Source: Nematopogon swammerdamellus | Lineage: Eukaryota > Arthropoda > Insecta > Lepidoptera > Adelidae | Assembly (NCBI GenBank): GCA_946902875.1 | Contig: OX336345.1 | Span: 17,763,395 to 17,827,394 of the forward strand | Direction: 5' to 3' | Length of the DNA: 64,000 nucleotides | Shown: one piece after another, positions 51,601 to 64,000 of the stretch | Layout: every line of letters begins with the position of its first letter | How positions within the stretch are numbered: position 1 is the first letter of the stretch | Notes under the pieces: generated by a model | Database searches by the model: none | What the model was told of the DNA's origin: nothing | Seen by the model: only the letters and a program-made list of their open reading frames with translations | Translations under genes and position numbers: made by a program

Positions 51601-52325
51601 CAAACTTTTATATTTATATATAATAATGTAGATTGACTCAATATCTGGGGATGTTTTTTTGATTGTTTGAAAAAATTTAAAAATTTGGGAGTTATGATTT
51701 TGTTTTATTTTCCATTACGCGAGTTACGAGTCATTTTTATCTTGCTGTGTGAGTAATGAGAATGGTTTTCGTTTATGCATATACTTGAAAATAAAAAAAA
51801 ATTTATGTTTAAATTTTATTTGTGACATTTTTTTTGTAAATTATTCAAAATTTACATATTTCTTATATTTGAATACGCCCTAAAAGTCATTTTCAATGTA
51901 CCCGAAGGTCTTGTAATCCATGAGATCTGTGAATTTTTACTGGTTGGCCTATTTATATAACTGATTTTGACAGGTTGGGTAGAAGAAATTCACATATGGT
52001 TAACGAAAATATGTGCGAAACGCGGAAGAATACGACCCTGTCACACCGATCAACTTACGATGGATATTATCGTGATAATTATGTACTTATGAAGCGAATG
52101 TATCATAATGTAGCCAAAACGATTAAATAGAAGCACTCAAATACGGATGAAGTAGAAAATTATTTTAGATTTCATACAAAACCATTTTTTAAGTTATGTA
52201 AAACAACTGACAGTAGCAAATTTAACCCCTTCAGAAGCCTTTACCGCTTGCGAAGATCGAACGAAAGCTAGCTAAAAATGTTACAATTACATCCATATTT
52301 ATAATAGATTAATACTAATATTAAA
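51601..52325. other. No gene seen
   Basis: AT-rich. A CTTGCGAAGATCGAACGAAA-GCTAGC stretch near 52250-52275 looks like one more worn Helitron end. Confidence 0.4.
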
Positions 52326-52327
52326 AT

Positions 52328-52351
52328 TTAAGTCTAAGTCTAAGTCTAAGA
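52328..52351 (+). repeat. Hexamer microsatellite (AAGTCT)4
   Basis: Four units in a row in AT-rich DNA. Confidence 0.85.
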
Positions 52352-52439
52352 ATATAATCAAAATCCAAAATGATCCTATTTACCAACCAAAAAGAATAAA
52401 TGCACCAACCACAAGTGGCATTATTGCATTCTCAGCGCT

Positions 52440-52825
52440 GCATACGTCAGCCAGTTAATCTAAATGGAAGGTTATTTATCGCCTATTCTGCATACTGCAT
52501 ACCACCGCCGCGGGACAGAACCGCCTCGTATATAACTAGCACGTGGAAACACAGAGCTAGAAGGGGCATAAATCGTTCCTATGTCATACCGGGAAAATGT
52601 GGAACGATCTTCCGGTGAGTGTATAACCTAACTTCTACTAGCTGGGCGACTTCGAAATGAGCGTGAGAACTGAGAATAAATCGCCTGACCACTCGGTTCA
52701 CCTAATGACACGACTGGCATGGCCCCTAACCGAGCGTGGTTTCACGTGTTATTGGCTGTGTCTGACTGTCTTCATTCGACTGATTGTAGGGTACAGCCGT
52801 CCATGCCGGTTTTCTATTAAATAAA
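52440..52825 (+). pseudogene. LINE (jockey/CR1-like) C-terminal relic, diverged
   Basis: One frame reads GKMWNDLPVSV (52590-52622), the WN.LP.SV motif of this LINE tail. The 3' part has CTGGCATGGCCCCTAACCGA-GCGTGGTTTC and GGTACAGCCGTCCATGCCGG like the 3' UTR at 24940-25040. Stops and indels are frequent. It belongs to a different subfamily or is older. Confidence 0.55.
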
Positions 52826-53604
52826 CCGGAAGACAAGGAAAAAAACGCCACAAAAACCTAAGATCACCACTATTATAAAAATCATGGTATGTCTGTCTTT
52901 AACGGGTAAAACGAAAAACGGCTGAACCGATTCACATGCAGTTTTCGCAAATTTAATCTTGCATAATCTTGCATGGTTATACCTATCAACACGATTTTTC
53001 TATATGAGTATTAAATCCAATCAATGTATTAAAACTAATATTATCTTAAACACTATGAAAATTATGTATGTATGAAGAAATGTAGCACGACTAAAGTAGT
53101 TCGTATTGAAAAACAGTCCGTGATACCAAACTCATATGTAATGTAAGTATATCCGTAACGTACAATGTCGCAAGTGGAGACGCAGGCAAAAATGAGTTCA
53201 AATATATGTCTATCTCTGTGACTTTCCTTACTCAAGTGGAGTGCACGCCGACAAAATGTTGGTAATAGGGTAAAATGTATACAATGACTATTCTATACAT
53301 TTATTTCTATGAACTAGCTGCATTCTGACAGAATCGTGGGTAATGTTCAGTTAATGCTTCCAACCACGAATTCTTCAGAGGTCAAATTTCATCATAAGAC
53401 TCTCCGACACTTGAAATCTTTAGTTGCAAATTTATTAATGTGCGTAATGACAATAGAATTACTCTTTAAGTGAATTTATGTGCCAGATTAAATACTTTAT
53501 AATAACCACAATCTAACCTTATTGTGAAATCCCTTTGTGATTTATAAGTAACGCAGATAAGTAGAAATACTTTTAAGCTTCACTTCATAAGCGTACATTA
53601 ATTT

Positions 53605-53740
53605 ATGTTTAGAATAGAATAGAAACTATTTCCTGCACACAATTGAAAGAAAAACAGTACACAAATAGAAACAAGGAATACAGGAGTGTGCAAAGGCGGA
53701 CTTATCACTGCAAGTGATTTCTTTCAGTCAACTATAGGAA
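53605..53740 (-). repeat. Interspersed repeat, inverted copy of 3106-3245
   Basis: The minus strand carries ACTGAAAGAAATCACTTGCA, GTGATAAGTCCGCCTTTGCA and the ATTCTATTCT run. Confidence 0.55.
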
Positions 53741-56700
53741 TAAAATTTATAGGTAAAGAAGTGTGGGTAATGCAAGTGAAAGGGGGGAGTTAGGAATTTT
53801 AATTATTTTTATAAAGATATGCGAGCTTACTATGAATTCTTCCATGTTTTGTGAAAGGTTTTTGGTTTGCTGCTCAGTCCAGCTCTTGGGAACATATTAC
53901 CATGCTGTCACAGTCTAAAAACCATTGCGAGACGCTATTTATTTAGAGAACTGCATTGGTTGTGCTGTGCCATTTCCGTTTTAGCTCTTACAGACAGACA
54001 AAAACATTGCGATGTTCAATATTATAGATTTATCAGCAATAACGTCCAATGGTGGGAAAGAGGATTATCCTCTCATTTCGCGAATATTAAGATTATCTCG
54101 GGAAACTATTCGTCAATGGGACCTCCATGGCTATCGTCCTGCACACTGATTTTATTAATGTATCCAAAACAAATTTATACCTACTTGTAGATTTTTAACT
54201 ACATTGATGTTAGTGCATCTTATGAAATAATTATAGGGTAAAAATTTAAATGAATATTACAATTTTTTTCATGGTCATTCCAGGTTATGGAACGCTTTTC
54301 GTTGAGCGTTCTCTATCCCTTAGAAACTCTGGGCCCTAGGTGACAGGGAATATGAGTAATATGGGGCTGATATTAACAACTCATTGTTAAAAGCCCTAAA
54401 ATAAAAAAAAAACATTTTTATGGATGAGCGTTACTAAGTACTTACTTCCACTACATGATAGTCCCGTTCATGTATCTGTGAATTTAGCTGGACCCTAAGC
54501 TATAATCAAAGGAATGAGAAGAAGACAAAGAAGTGGAAACTTAATTTCATTATGGTCTAGCTAGATAATGTTATCTTGCTCGCACTTGTACCTTTCATAT
54601 GGCGCCATTTATCATTTCGGAATGATTTCAGTGCAATATCTTCTTAAACAGGTTGTTATCTTCTGTTGCGTCCAATTATGATGATAGTGCATGTTCTGTT
54701 GTAAAATATGATTTACTGTTTACTAATTAATCTGTTATTTATTACACAGGATCAGTGTCGGCTGTGGAATTTATCTTGTGAAGATGTTTCAAAATTCATA
54801 TAAATGAAGAACACTGAAACACATTTCAATAATAATACTTATACTTTAAGTAATAATAAATTCCCGTAAACGTTTTTATTAATTTATTTAATTATATTAT
54901 TATTATTTTATTTTTATTATTTATTTGTAGGACTTTTTGTTTTAGATTTTAGTTTACGTTTTATAGGAAGTTTTTAGTTTAGTTTTAGTTTTTATTTTAT
55001 TTTGTATTTAGCTTTAATTTGATTGAATTTTATTTGAATATATTAAATATATTTTCTAGGGACCCATAAAATACATATCTATATTTCTCCGAGATAATTA
55101 ACAAATTAAATGTTAACAATATTACCTTCATTTATAGTTGTACCCATAAACTTAAATTTAAAAGTTATATTGAAGACAATATTATACATGTTTGTTTATT
55201 GATCTACTCTTATTAGATTGTAATCTTTTTGACAGTTCCAAAACAGCTACCTTCAATATTTATGTATTAATTCAGAACATCTGTTAGTGTTAATACAAAT
55301 GAAAATAGTTCCTCAAAATTAACAATACCTTTATACTATTCTTGTATGAGTCTCGTATGCCAAATCGTTGGTTACGTGCACATAGATATCAGTAAGTATA
55401 CTACAAAACATTTACATTGTTTTTACGAATATCAAATTTAACAATAATAACAAAAAATCATGATACGTTACATTTCTAAAAATCTGCATATATATTGCAA
55501 TCGTAGATTCCCTTGAAATCACTGAAGTCCATACTATGGACTCCATAGTAAAATAGTAAGTTACAATTTTAACAAGGTAATCTCAGAATAGCGTTCGGCG
55601 GGCGTCTTACCTCTCTTGCTCTGTAAAGATAATATATTTTAATCACTGAAAAAGTTCCACAAAAGTTTTATCCTTTGCCAGCAAAACTGGTCTCACGATT
55701 TTTCAATAATGCCGCAACATCTTGAAGTAAATGGTCCGTTCAAAACGGCGAGCGACAATCAGAGACAATCTTCTGTTGAAAGTGTGTCAAAACTGCAACA
55801 GTACACCAGGTGCTACGTAGTACCTCCAACAGTTGCTTAACGAAATAATACCGAGCATAATGCCGAGCCACAATGCATCGACAAGCCGAGAAGATGTATC
55901 GAAGGTATTCGTTGGTTACTAGAACCGGCATTTTAAAATCCGAATAGCACGATGTAAGTCAGAAGTAAACCTGTCGACAACAAGAATAATGGTAAAACAG
56001 GGAAATTAAGAACAGAATAGAATACAAATATTGCACACCAATAAGTAACAAACAATAATATAATACATAAAGAAAATATACAGAAGAAGGGTAGAAATAT
56101 ATAATAATACAGAGATAAACAAAAAAGAGCAATAGATCCAGAAGCACAAATTATCACTTGTAGTGATTTCTTCCTGTCAACCTTTGCAGTTGATGGAGAA
56201 AAGCAAAGAGGCACATTTTCTGCAATGGAATAGTATATTATTCTGCATATAAAGAAAAAGAAGAAGTGGCCAATGAATGTTTAAAACGTAAAGAAGACCA
56301 AGTAGATAAACCTGATAGCTGAAAGCTGTAACGAATGGAGAGAACTTGGACATACGGGTATGTTTATCCTACAAAGAACTAACATAACATACAAAGAAGA
56401 AAGTAATACAAGCTAGACAACATTTAAAAGGATGAGCAAAGATCAACTGTCAGCACTCAGCATGCACCATATCAACAAATTGCTAATCTAAGAATAGAAA
56501 CCAGAGAAAAATATAAGTAGAGTTAAAATAACAGGTAGAAATGTATAATAAATCGAAGAGCAGCTCATATCCAAATATAAATCTAGACCCAATATAGAGT
56601 TACAACACATTACTTCTTAATTTGCGCAATTCATAAATAGTTAATCCATTTATTAATCGGCTGGTATATTATGATGAAGAACTGACACAGATTTTGTTAC

Positions 56701-57099
56701 CAAAAAGAGTAATACCATTAGGAAAACAAATTAGTTTACCTATTAAAGGTGTAATTAGGAAATCTGAACAAATCGTATAAATCCTTGAAAGAGCATACAA
56801 AAATGTTCTGTTTCTGCAAATTATTTTAGAAAATATTAAAAAAAAATACTTTTAACATAAAACATTCTTACCTTGACGAACAAGTTTGTCTTGACCGTAA
56901 CAAATCGCATCTGGTGTTAAAAGACAGGGAAAGTGGTCGTGACGTGAATCGTTGATCGCTCCCGGTGGGTTCAATTTCCATTCTCACGAACTAAATGAAT
57001 TGAAACTGAAATTGCATTTTGCAATCATTTCGGGTTCTTTACTTTTTTGCCTCCGCTGCCGCGCCGGCATGGATAGCTTTGCCTGAAAGTCCAATGGAA
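53741..57099. other. No gene seen in 3.3 kb of AT-rich DNA
   Basis: Very AT-rich, including A/T-only stretches at 54850-55030. Two minus-strand frames near 55740-56214 and a plus frame at 53867-54190 were looked at and show no known motif. A short GATTTCTTCC/CACTTGTAGTG match near 56155-56180 is a relative of the 3106 repeat. Confidence 0.5.
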
Positions 57100-57230
57100 G
57101 ATCAGACACAGCCAATTCACCACTCCTCGCGAAACCACGCTCAGAGAGGCGCCACGACAGCTATAACGCGGATAAAAAGGTTTTCCTCCAGTTTAATGAT
57201 ACACCTTTTGAAGATCCCCAGATTATAGGT
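57100..57230 (-). mobile_element. LINE (jockey/CR1-like) 3'-end fragment
   Basis: Same block as 1338-1445 (GATCAGACACAGCCAATTCA, GCGAAACCACGCTCAGAGAG). On the minus strand the frame just before it reads NLGIFKRCIIKLEENLF, the NLGVFKRRI end of the family polyprotein. Confidence 0.55.
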
Positions 57231-57737
57231 ACATAAACACTGCAGAAAAGTTTGATACGATATTACAGAACAACGATCGGGCCACACCGCCGCGCGCCGG
57301 CGCCTGTGCGAGACTGGTCTGTTCAAAGCTTCATTTTTCCAGATTTTGTCATGGTGCGACATAAACAAATTTTGGTTAGGTGATATATTTGACGAAACCT
57401 GTGAATCAGTTTCAATAGTTATGTTACTATCGATTTTAATGCATTTAGGATCAGGAAGAGGAAAACTCCATACTTTATAAATAATGAAATTTAACAACAT
57501 TTCTTCATTGGAATCCGAAAATAAAGAGAAAATTACGCCGAGCATGCGCTTAGTAGTAGTATAGGTACCTACTAAAATACAACTTTTAACAACATTATTA
57601 GATCTCCCGACCAAGGTTTAACGATTTGACAGGTTAAACTTTGGTCGAATTAACTACTTTTCTAAGACATGATAGTTCAGGTCTAATAGTATATTTAGGC
57701 GAGGTGCGCGTGAGTTGATTCGTCAGATGATACAGAC

Positions 57738-58117
57738 TAGGGTTGCCTGCCAGACTCCCGCGATTTACAGAATTTTCCGTAATAAATTTTGTATTTGCCA
57801 TAGGCGTCTGGATTGAACACGGTCATTCGTTTGTAAAACATAACTAAGTGAAAAATATTATGAGGTGGTGAGTGAACTTTTTCACTACAATTGATTACTA
57901 CCTGTTCAGAAGAATGTCCTAGAAACCCATTGAATTGTGCCAAAACTCCATTCACATGTCCAGAAGTGACATTGAAATTACGCGGAATCCCACTAAAACC
58001 CCGAAATCACATTGTTTTACCACGATATTCCACTGAAATGTCAGTAAATCCTACATTGATGTTCCTGAATGCCATTGAAATGCCTCCTAGTATTATTACC
58101 CTGATGTGGCAACCCTA
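57738..58117. mobile_element. Possible short-TIR DNA element (380 bp)
   Basis: TAGGGTTGCC at 57738-57747 and its exact inverse GGCAACCCTA at 58108-58117. The interior has several CATTGAAAT-type words in the right half. There is no clear target duplication. Confidence 0.45.
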
Positions 58118-59339
58118 ATTACTTAGCTCCGCATGCACAGCCAAAGGTGTCGTCGTCGCCTCGATCTCGGAACGTGCCGACAACGACGGCGGCGCACGCG
58201 CACGTTTTTGACACAATACCGATGTTACGCCCGCGAAACACTATGATTCATCTCGAATGAAAGGTTGTTCAATACCTACTCTTCATGATTACTTTACTGA
58301 TTGCGTGTTGTGAAGTGAGTGACCTTCTGTGGGGTGTAATTTTTTCGTTTTTCAATTTAGTTTCAATTTAGCAGGCATTGAACGAAACGATCTGTATATG
58401 AAGATATTTTATTTATACCTTTTGTACGAATCAACCTCGTAAACTACTCAATCGATTTAGAGGTCTTTGAAAATTACATTGTTTCTGATGTGGCATACTA
58501 GATATATAAAAAAAATTAAATGAAAAAATATATAAAACCCGATTGCTCAAAAACGAAGGAAACAAGTAAAGGTCAGTTGAAAATTCCGTAGTCGGTCTAT
58601 CTGTCTATTCGAGTCCTTCTACATGCCTGACTACAGCATTTTCTACTGATCTTTCCTCGTGTACCAATTTTTTTTAGCAGTCGGGTTTAAAATCATTATT
58701 TCTATTTACTCATTTTAGTTCCAAACCATTAAGTGTGGTATATTTTTGAAAGCCCTTGACAATGATACCACTCGATGGGGTTTGAAGAAACACTATTTTC
58801 AAAGCTTGGCAGACATTTTTTTATTGTATTCTATGACACTCGAGTGAATGAGACGAATCCAACGACACCTTATATGTTTAAATCCATCAAGCCGTATAAA
58901 CATACATTAACTCGAAAAACTCGCGCAGTCGGGTAAAAAACAATGATGTGATGATACGGTAAATTCACACAACAGCGAATAGAAACATTAATTTCGTCAA
59001 AGTTGCAGGCAAAAGATAATTACCTACGTTATAAATAAAGAACAAATAAAGAAAAAAGAAACAAATAAAGGATTTAATTTTATGAAGGCCCAATTAAAAA
59101 ATGCCTCTTAAGGAAACGGTTCATAAAATCAAAAAAACCTTTAAACCTCCACAGGCTGTTCACCGCAGCAACAAAAAACGAAAATCGGAAAACGTTTCGA
59201 CAATCTCTCGCTACTGACTTACCCTATTAAGATATTATCGGATGTGTTATCTTATAATATGTTATGGTAGGATTTGAAGCTGTCCGTATTCCTGCCAACA
59301 CCGTACTGAATTTAGATGGGTCGTAACGGCAACCAGTCA
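58118..59339. other. No gene seen
   Basis: A CG-rich patch at 58138-58215 (GTCGTCGTCGCCTCGATCTC, ACAACGACGGCGGCGCACGC) may be a promoter or an island, without a downstream exon that could be supported. The rest is AT-rich. Confidence 0.4.
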
Positions 59340-59920
59340 AGTGCTCGTCGCGCGCCAAGGGTTCCGTTCTCTGAAGCCTTCGACTTGGCCCTAATTCACT
59401 TACTTCAAGAGATGTATTCATTCAAACGATTTCTTCATTTACAAATAATTTTTTCGAAATATCATTATTTTACCCGAACGCAGCTCGGCCTTCGACCCGC
59501 CCGTGGTGACTTATTGCTGTCGAAAAAGAGTATGTTTATTTGAACGCACTGCTCTGCCTTCGGCCTTGCCTTCAATGACTATATTTAGATTTCAATTTAG
59601 AGAAAGTATATAATTTACCTGAACGCAGCTAGGCATTCCTTCGGCCTCACTCTCGGTGACTTCGGTTTTCGAAATTTTTCGCGCGACTTTTTCTTCGGCC
59701 TCGCCCTCGGTGACTTATTTTCTTTAAGAATGTATATCGTTTAAGTGAACACAGCTCGGCCTTCGGCCTCGCCTTTAATGTTTTACCGTTTTTGATAAAG
59801 AATATTTTATATCCGAGCACAATTAGCCTTTGGCCTGGTCTTCAGTGACTTGCTTGGTCTTCGAGAAACAATATAAATATTTTACTTCTTCGGTGTATCG
59901 AAAGCGGCCTTCTTTCATCT
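59340..59920 (+). repeat. Degenerate tandem repeat with TCGGCCTTCGGCCTCG core
   Basis: Units of about 60-110 bp carry GAACGCAGCTCGGCC, TTCGGCCTCGCC and GGTGACTTA, at about 59365, 59475, 59540, 59625, 59690, 59750 and 59820. They are diverged with varied spacing. Each core is itself a partial palindrome (GGCCTTCGGCC or GGCCGAAGGCC). Confidence 0.75.
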
Positions 59921-60110
59921 AATCTAATCTAAGGTTGAATGGAAGAAATCGCTACCAGCTATAAGTTCGCCTTTTCTTGCTCTTATTTATTGGATGGGTG
60001 ATCGTTAGACCGTTGAGTTGAGACTATGTAACCGTGGTCACAGAATAGAAAACCGTGGTTCGGATACCACGTAAAACTGTATAGGTTCCTTACTAGGTAA
60101 GGTATGTTTA
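59921..60110 (+). mobile_element. Worn tRNA-SINE-like body fragment
   Basis: CCGTGGTTCGGATACCACGT then AAAACTGTATAGG matches the body of the SINE at 6786 (CCGTGGTTCGGATTCCATGT, AAAA). A TAAGTTCGCCTTT word precedes it. Confidence 0.4.
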
Positions 60111-62251
60111 GTGGACTAGCACGTAGCTCCGACAGGAAAGAGGGACGTGGTGACGTAGCCAACCGTGTAAGATTCAACAAAGATAATAATTTCCGGACGA
60201 TTGTAGAATGCGAGGTTTTGGCACACTTGACACCGCTTTCGGTTTCATTTAACGATACAAAACATGAAACTGGTTTAGCTCCGGCGCGGTATGCAGCGCA
60301 GCGGCCGCCCTCGCTGGAACGTAGAGTTGAAAGTGAACAGCGCTTGACAAGCTCTTAGTGTTGCTCCATACTTTGTCATTGTCTATGTTGACTCTAGGCT
60401 TATTTACGGATGTGGGGTAACTATGTAGATGTGGTTCCGGAATTAAGGCGTCAAATTGCTAATTTTAAGAGACAAAACGTTTTGGGCTAGAACTAAATTT
60501 CTATTAAATACTGTTTAGCAACTTACTAATTGCTTAGCGTGAACAAATAGGTCTTTGACTTACATACAACCCGATCTTGAGAAGGCTTTTAAGTACTCTC
60601 CTTTTCTAGAAATCTTTTCTTTGTTACAATCATAGACTGAGGAAAATGTCAAGATAGCTCAAACGTCTTTTAGATCGGTTGGAAAGTCCTTTTTCATAAT
60701 ACGCCAATCTTCTGGCATGGCAATTTATCCATGGGAGGTGGATTTTATTGGCACGGCTACCAATAAAGATGCGAAAACTGTCCTCATCCCAACTCGCATC
60801 GGAGCGTGGACAAAGCTTTAAAAACAGCCCAAACGAAGCCACAGAACAAATCTAGCAAATAATGATTAAAAAGGATAATAACAAAAATAATTATGTGCAT
60901 TGCATTTCTCAACTCTCAAGCCTTGAGCCAATAAATTCAATTATTATATTAATAATATACAAAGAATTGCCATAACATAAAGGCAAAGGACCAAATCGCC
61001 AGCGGAGGAAGCAAGCAACCTTCGTATTCGCGATGTGTAAATATTGCAGTGAAATGTGCTAAAATCGCAACTTTTGTGCATTCATTAAATTAACAAGGCG
61101 AGTCCGAACTTGTTCTACCAGTCGATACGATCCGATGGCCCAACTGGTAGTAGTTGAACGAGTGAGATTGCTTGTAATGCCTTGTTCTACTCTACATACA
61201 TTATTTCAGAACAGCTGGATGTAAATTTGGCAATATCTGCATGTACTGGTATGTAATTTTCGATTATAGAATAGAAGAGAAGCTCTATTGCGGTATTGCG
61301 ACAATAATAAATAGTAAAAAATCGTGAAGAGTCCAAGTGATACATAGTAATTTAACCAGAAGCCTAGCTTGAAAATGTAATCCATTCAATAATAAAGAAC
61401 GTCAGTACAGGAAATTCCAAGTTCGTATGTGACCTAAAAAACAAGGTTAAGGACCAAACATACACAATTTGAATGTTATCTAATAGTACTTAAACAAAGA
61501 AAGCAACAACTTGAAAGATAACGTTGGTATTTAAAAATTGAAGACAGAAACCAGAAATGAAGACGTCAGACATGAAATTAATATAGGAACTATGGGGCAA
61601 AGCTCGTATATTATAGTCCTAAAAATTATTAAATACAAATACGAGTAAGTAGATCCATAATTTGTTTTGTGTATTATCAATATGTTCGGGTGTTAATGTC
61701 AAAGGAAACTGCTCACCAACAATGACTAATGTTTTTAGCAAACAATTACTGTTTGTTCGGATAAAAAATTTAGAAGTGTTACCGTCCACCGATCTATACA
61801 AATACTTATTGTAAATGTTTATAGTCTTAGATTGTTCAAACTCAAACCTACTATGCTAAGAATGTAAATATCTGTTTTTACGTCTACTGGTCCTCTCCAA
61901 TCCTTGTCGATCCAGCCTTCAGCGGTACGGACCCAGTACTATTGCCTCTGACGTACTCGATGTCATCATTACATCTGGAGGGCGGTCTTCCGTACTAAGA
62001 GAGAAACGAAATGAAAAAAAAATATTTTCTACTGTAAACATATTATATAATAAGAAAGATACGGAAACCAAAACTTGAAAGGAGAAGAAAGGAACCAACT
62101 TAGAATTGTACAGACTGCAGGAATGTGCCCTGCAGCGCTGGTTTTAAGTTGGTCCAGTAGTATGCTACCCCTGAGAAAGAGACAAAACATTAGATAGAAC
62201 TATTTCAAATCAATACGATACGATAATTAAATAATTTAAATATTCATATTT
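60111..62251. other. No gene seen
   Basis: AT-rich. Short frames on both strands (60104-60358, 60630-60842, 61619-61801) have no known motif or splice support. Confidence 0.5.
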
Positions 62252-62350
62252 AGGGTTCCGTAGATAGCGATACTAGCAGGAACCCTGATACAATCGGTCA
62301 GGTGTCTGTCCATACCTACTTCCGAGCGTCTGTCTGTCACACGCGCACTC
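62252..62350. repeat. Partial copy of the AGGGTTCCGTAG repeat
   Basis: TTAGGGTTCCGTAG at 62250-62263, then GGAACCC (62279-62285) and a CTGTCTGTC word at 62330: the same pieces as at 122-803, shortened. Confidence 0.5.
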
Positions 62351-64000
62351 CGAGGTGATTATTCCGGAACGTAAAACTCAATGAATCTAAAAAAATAATA
62401 ATTAATAATAAAACAGTTAATTTAGTCCTTTGTTTATATCAAACTTTTATTGAAATAATAGCATTACAGTGGACTGTGGTACGAGACGCCGCGCCGCACA
62501 CGAAACATGGTGCGACCGCGAAGTCGCTCCGCACACTCGCTATATACGTGCAAGTAGAAAATGGCTACGGACCCCTCTGTGTGTGAACAACGTGCAAATT
62601 GTTCTATAGTACTTATAAGTATTATTATCCGAGCGCCAGTTTCATCTTCGTCCTGCAATTTATAAAGTCAATAATCTTTGTCATAACGTTCAGTACCATC
62701 ATGTGCTTTGCCTAATAAGTAAAGTGATTTCATCTTCGTCCTGCAAATCGTTATTATTTAAATAATCTTGCAAATGTCACGATTCAATGACACAAAATCA
62801 CTTTAGATAATTTATCACAAAGATGACATCACGAAGTGAGATCGCTATTGCAAGAGTCAATTCTGGACCATCACGAATTATCACGAGCTTGGTGGACAGC
62901 GAACGTTAATTAGAACGGACGTTTGATGACGGATGATCCGCAATTAGCCTATTCTGTGTACGCTACTGGGTCAATGGCGTGTCTGTTGTTTACTGTGTCG
63001 TTTTGGGCTTCTATTAATGTGGCGTTAAGTTTATTTCTATTGTACATTTAACTGTAATTATTTGATTAGCATTCAACTGTGACGTTGAAATGCTGTTAAC
63101 GCTGTTGTAATACTACGTTTTTAATAATCGTTTTAAATGTTATTATTGTTGAAGCTTCTGTAGTTTGTTAAAATAGCGTGATAAGAATGACAGCTGTCAC
63201 AATGCATCGAAAATTACTAAAACAGATAGAGATCTCTATAGCTTTTTCATTAGGCTTCTGTTTATTTATTACATAACTGGGTAGTGAATAACACTCAGTC
63301 AATGACTTGACAGATAAATCTGGATTTGATCAGTATGCTAATAATTATTTGAAATCTATTTGAGGCACTTATGAGGGCTGTCATTCTAATCAAGCTTGGA
63401 CACTGCGTTAGCCATTTTTAACGTATTTGAGATTATGATGTCATTGGCTAGAGAAATTTAAAGACGCATCTTCTGATCATTACGCCGATATGGACCAATC
63501 ACAGGCCAGTAACACGCAAAAACTAAACCGCGGAAATAATGCATGCCCAAATTTCGAAGTGAACATCGCGGAACTTATCAGTCACACTAAAAAGCTAGCA
63601 TACAAAATAATACAGTGGAAGTCATTAATTACGTTAAAAAACTGAAAACACGGCGTATGTCACGAATATTATAAAAAAATTAACATTCGTGTAAAATTCT
63701 ATTTTCCGCTTCTTTTGATGGTTCTGTGAAAGAACATACGACATAATCAGTTGTTTGTCTCTCCTGAAAAGATGAAGAAAAAAAAAATGGCTTACGCGGT
63801 GCCCTTACGCAAGCGATGACTTGGTACATTTAACAAACTATAGATCACATTGTTTGGTTTATTCATATATCGTATATTGTTCCTTATTCTCGTCTGAAAC
63901 TTTAATCAATACACAACACTAAATTTTAAAACAAACTTTAATTTAAATAAAAAAGAAAAAGGTGTTTATTAATTCTGGGCCTAGTATAGTCGGTATTGCT
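62351..64000. other. No gene seen
   Basis: AT-rich. The minus-strand frame 62464-62658 is not supported. A sequence TTTCATCTTCGTCCTGCAA is duplicated at 62639-62657 and 62728-62746, a short direct repeat 89 bp apart. Confidence 0.5.

Noticed and set aside
55740..56214. Hydrophobic minus-strand frames
   Set aside because: AT-rich, no family recognised, no splice context; hydrophobicity comes from T-rich codons.

Overview
The window looks like nuclear DNA of an insect, most likely a moth or butterfly (Lepidoptera). It is AT-rich, with widely spaced small exons bounded by GT/AG introns. It is dense in repeat types common in Lepidoptera: RTE-type LINEs with (TATG)n or (TGAC)n tails, tRNA-headed SINEs, Helitron 3' ends in CTAGT, repeats with AGGGTTCCGTAG ends, and palindromic TA-target MITEs. 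The species cannot be told from the sequence. No bacterial, viral, rRNA, free-standing tRNA or CRISPR features were seen.

Host genes. The best supported gene is on the + strand: a short first coding exon (15929-15947), exon 2 (19934-20295) and exon 3 (25520-25957), with matching phases and good splice sites. It encodes a 272-residue secreted, very basic, mostly helical protein with six cysteines after the signal peptide. A helical cytokine or growth-factor-like ligand is the best guess (an Unpaired-like JAK/STAT ligand is possible but unproven). A second possible first exon (6567-6618), behind a CpG-richer promoter-like stretch, ends in the same phase and could splice to the same exon 2. Another first exon with a clear signal peptide (41964-42063) starts a second secreted-protein gene whose later exons were not found here. 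The stretch from about 15.0 to 24.6 kb around the first gene is almost free of recognisable mobile elements; the rest is packed with them.

Mobile DNA. A nearly intact, 5'-truncated RTE LINE (8212-10289) has an 11-bp target duplication and one nonsense codon exactly at the Tyr of its YADD motif. A 34-bp insertion of the same family (27216-27249) has its own 12-bp duplication. Many short 3' ends of a jockey/CR1-like LINE, two SINE families and several MITEs fill 1-15 kb and 27-63 kb. Two tandem arrays stand out: a 130-bp satellite (37171-38907, 13.4 units with no indels) and a foldback element (47827-50574).

Most unusual structure. The element at 47827-50574 has 36-bp terminal inverted repeats, an abutting 7-bp target duplication, and an interior built mostly from a 10-bp T-tract repeat running one way for about 1.4 kb and then inverted for about 0.8 kb. 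It should be curved DNA, a giant hairpin and a potential source of long double-stranded RNA.
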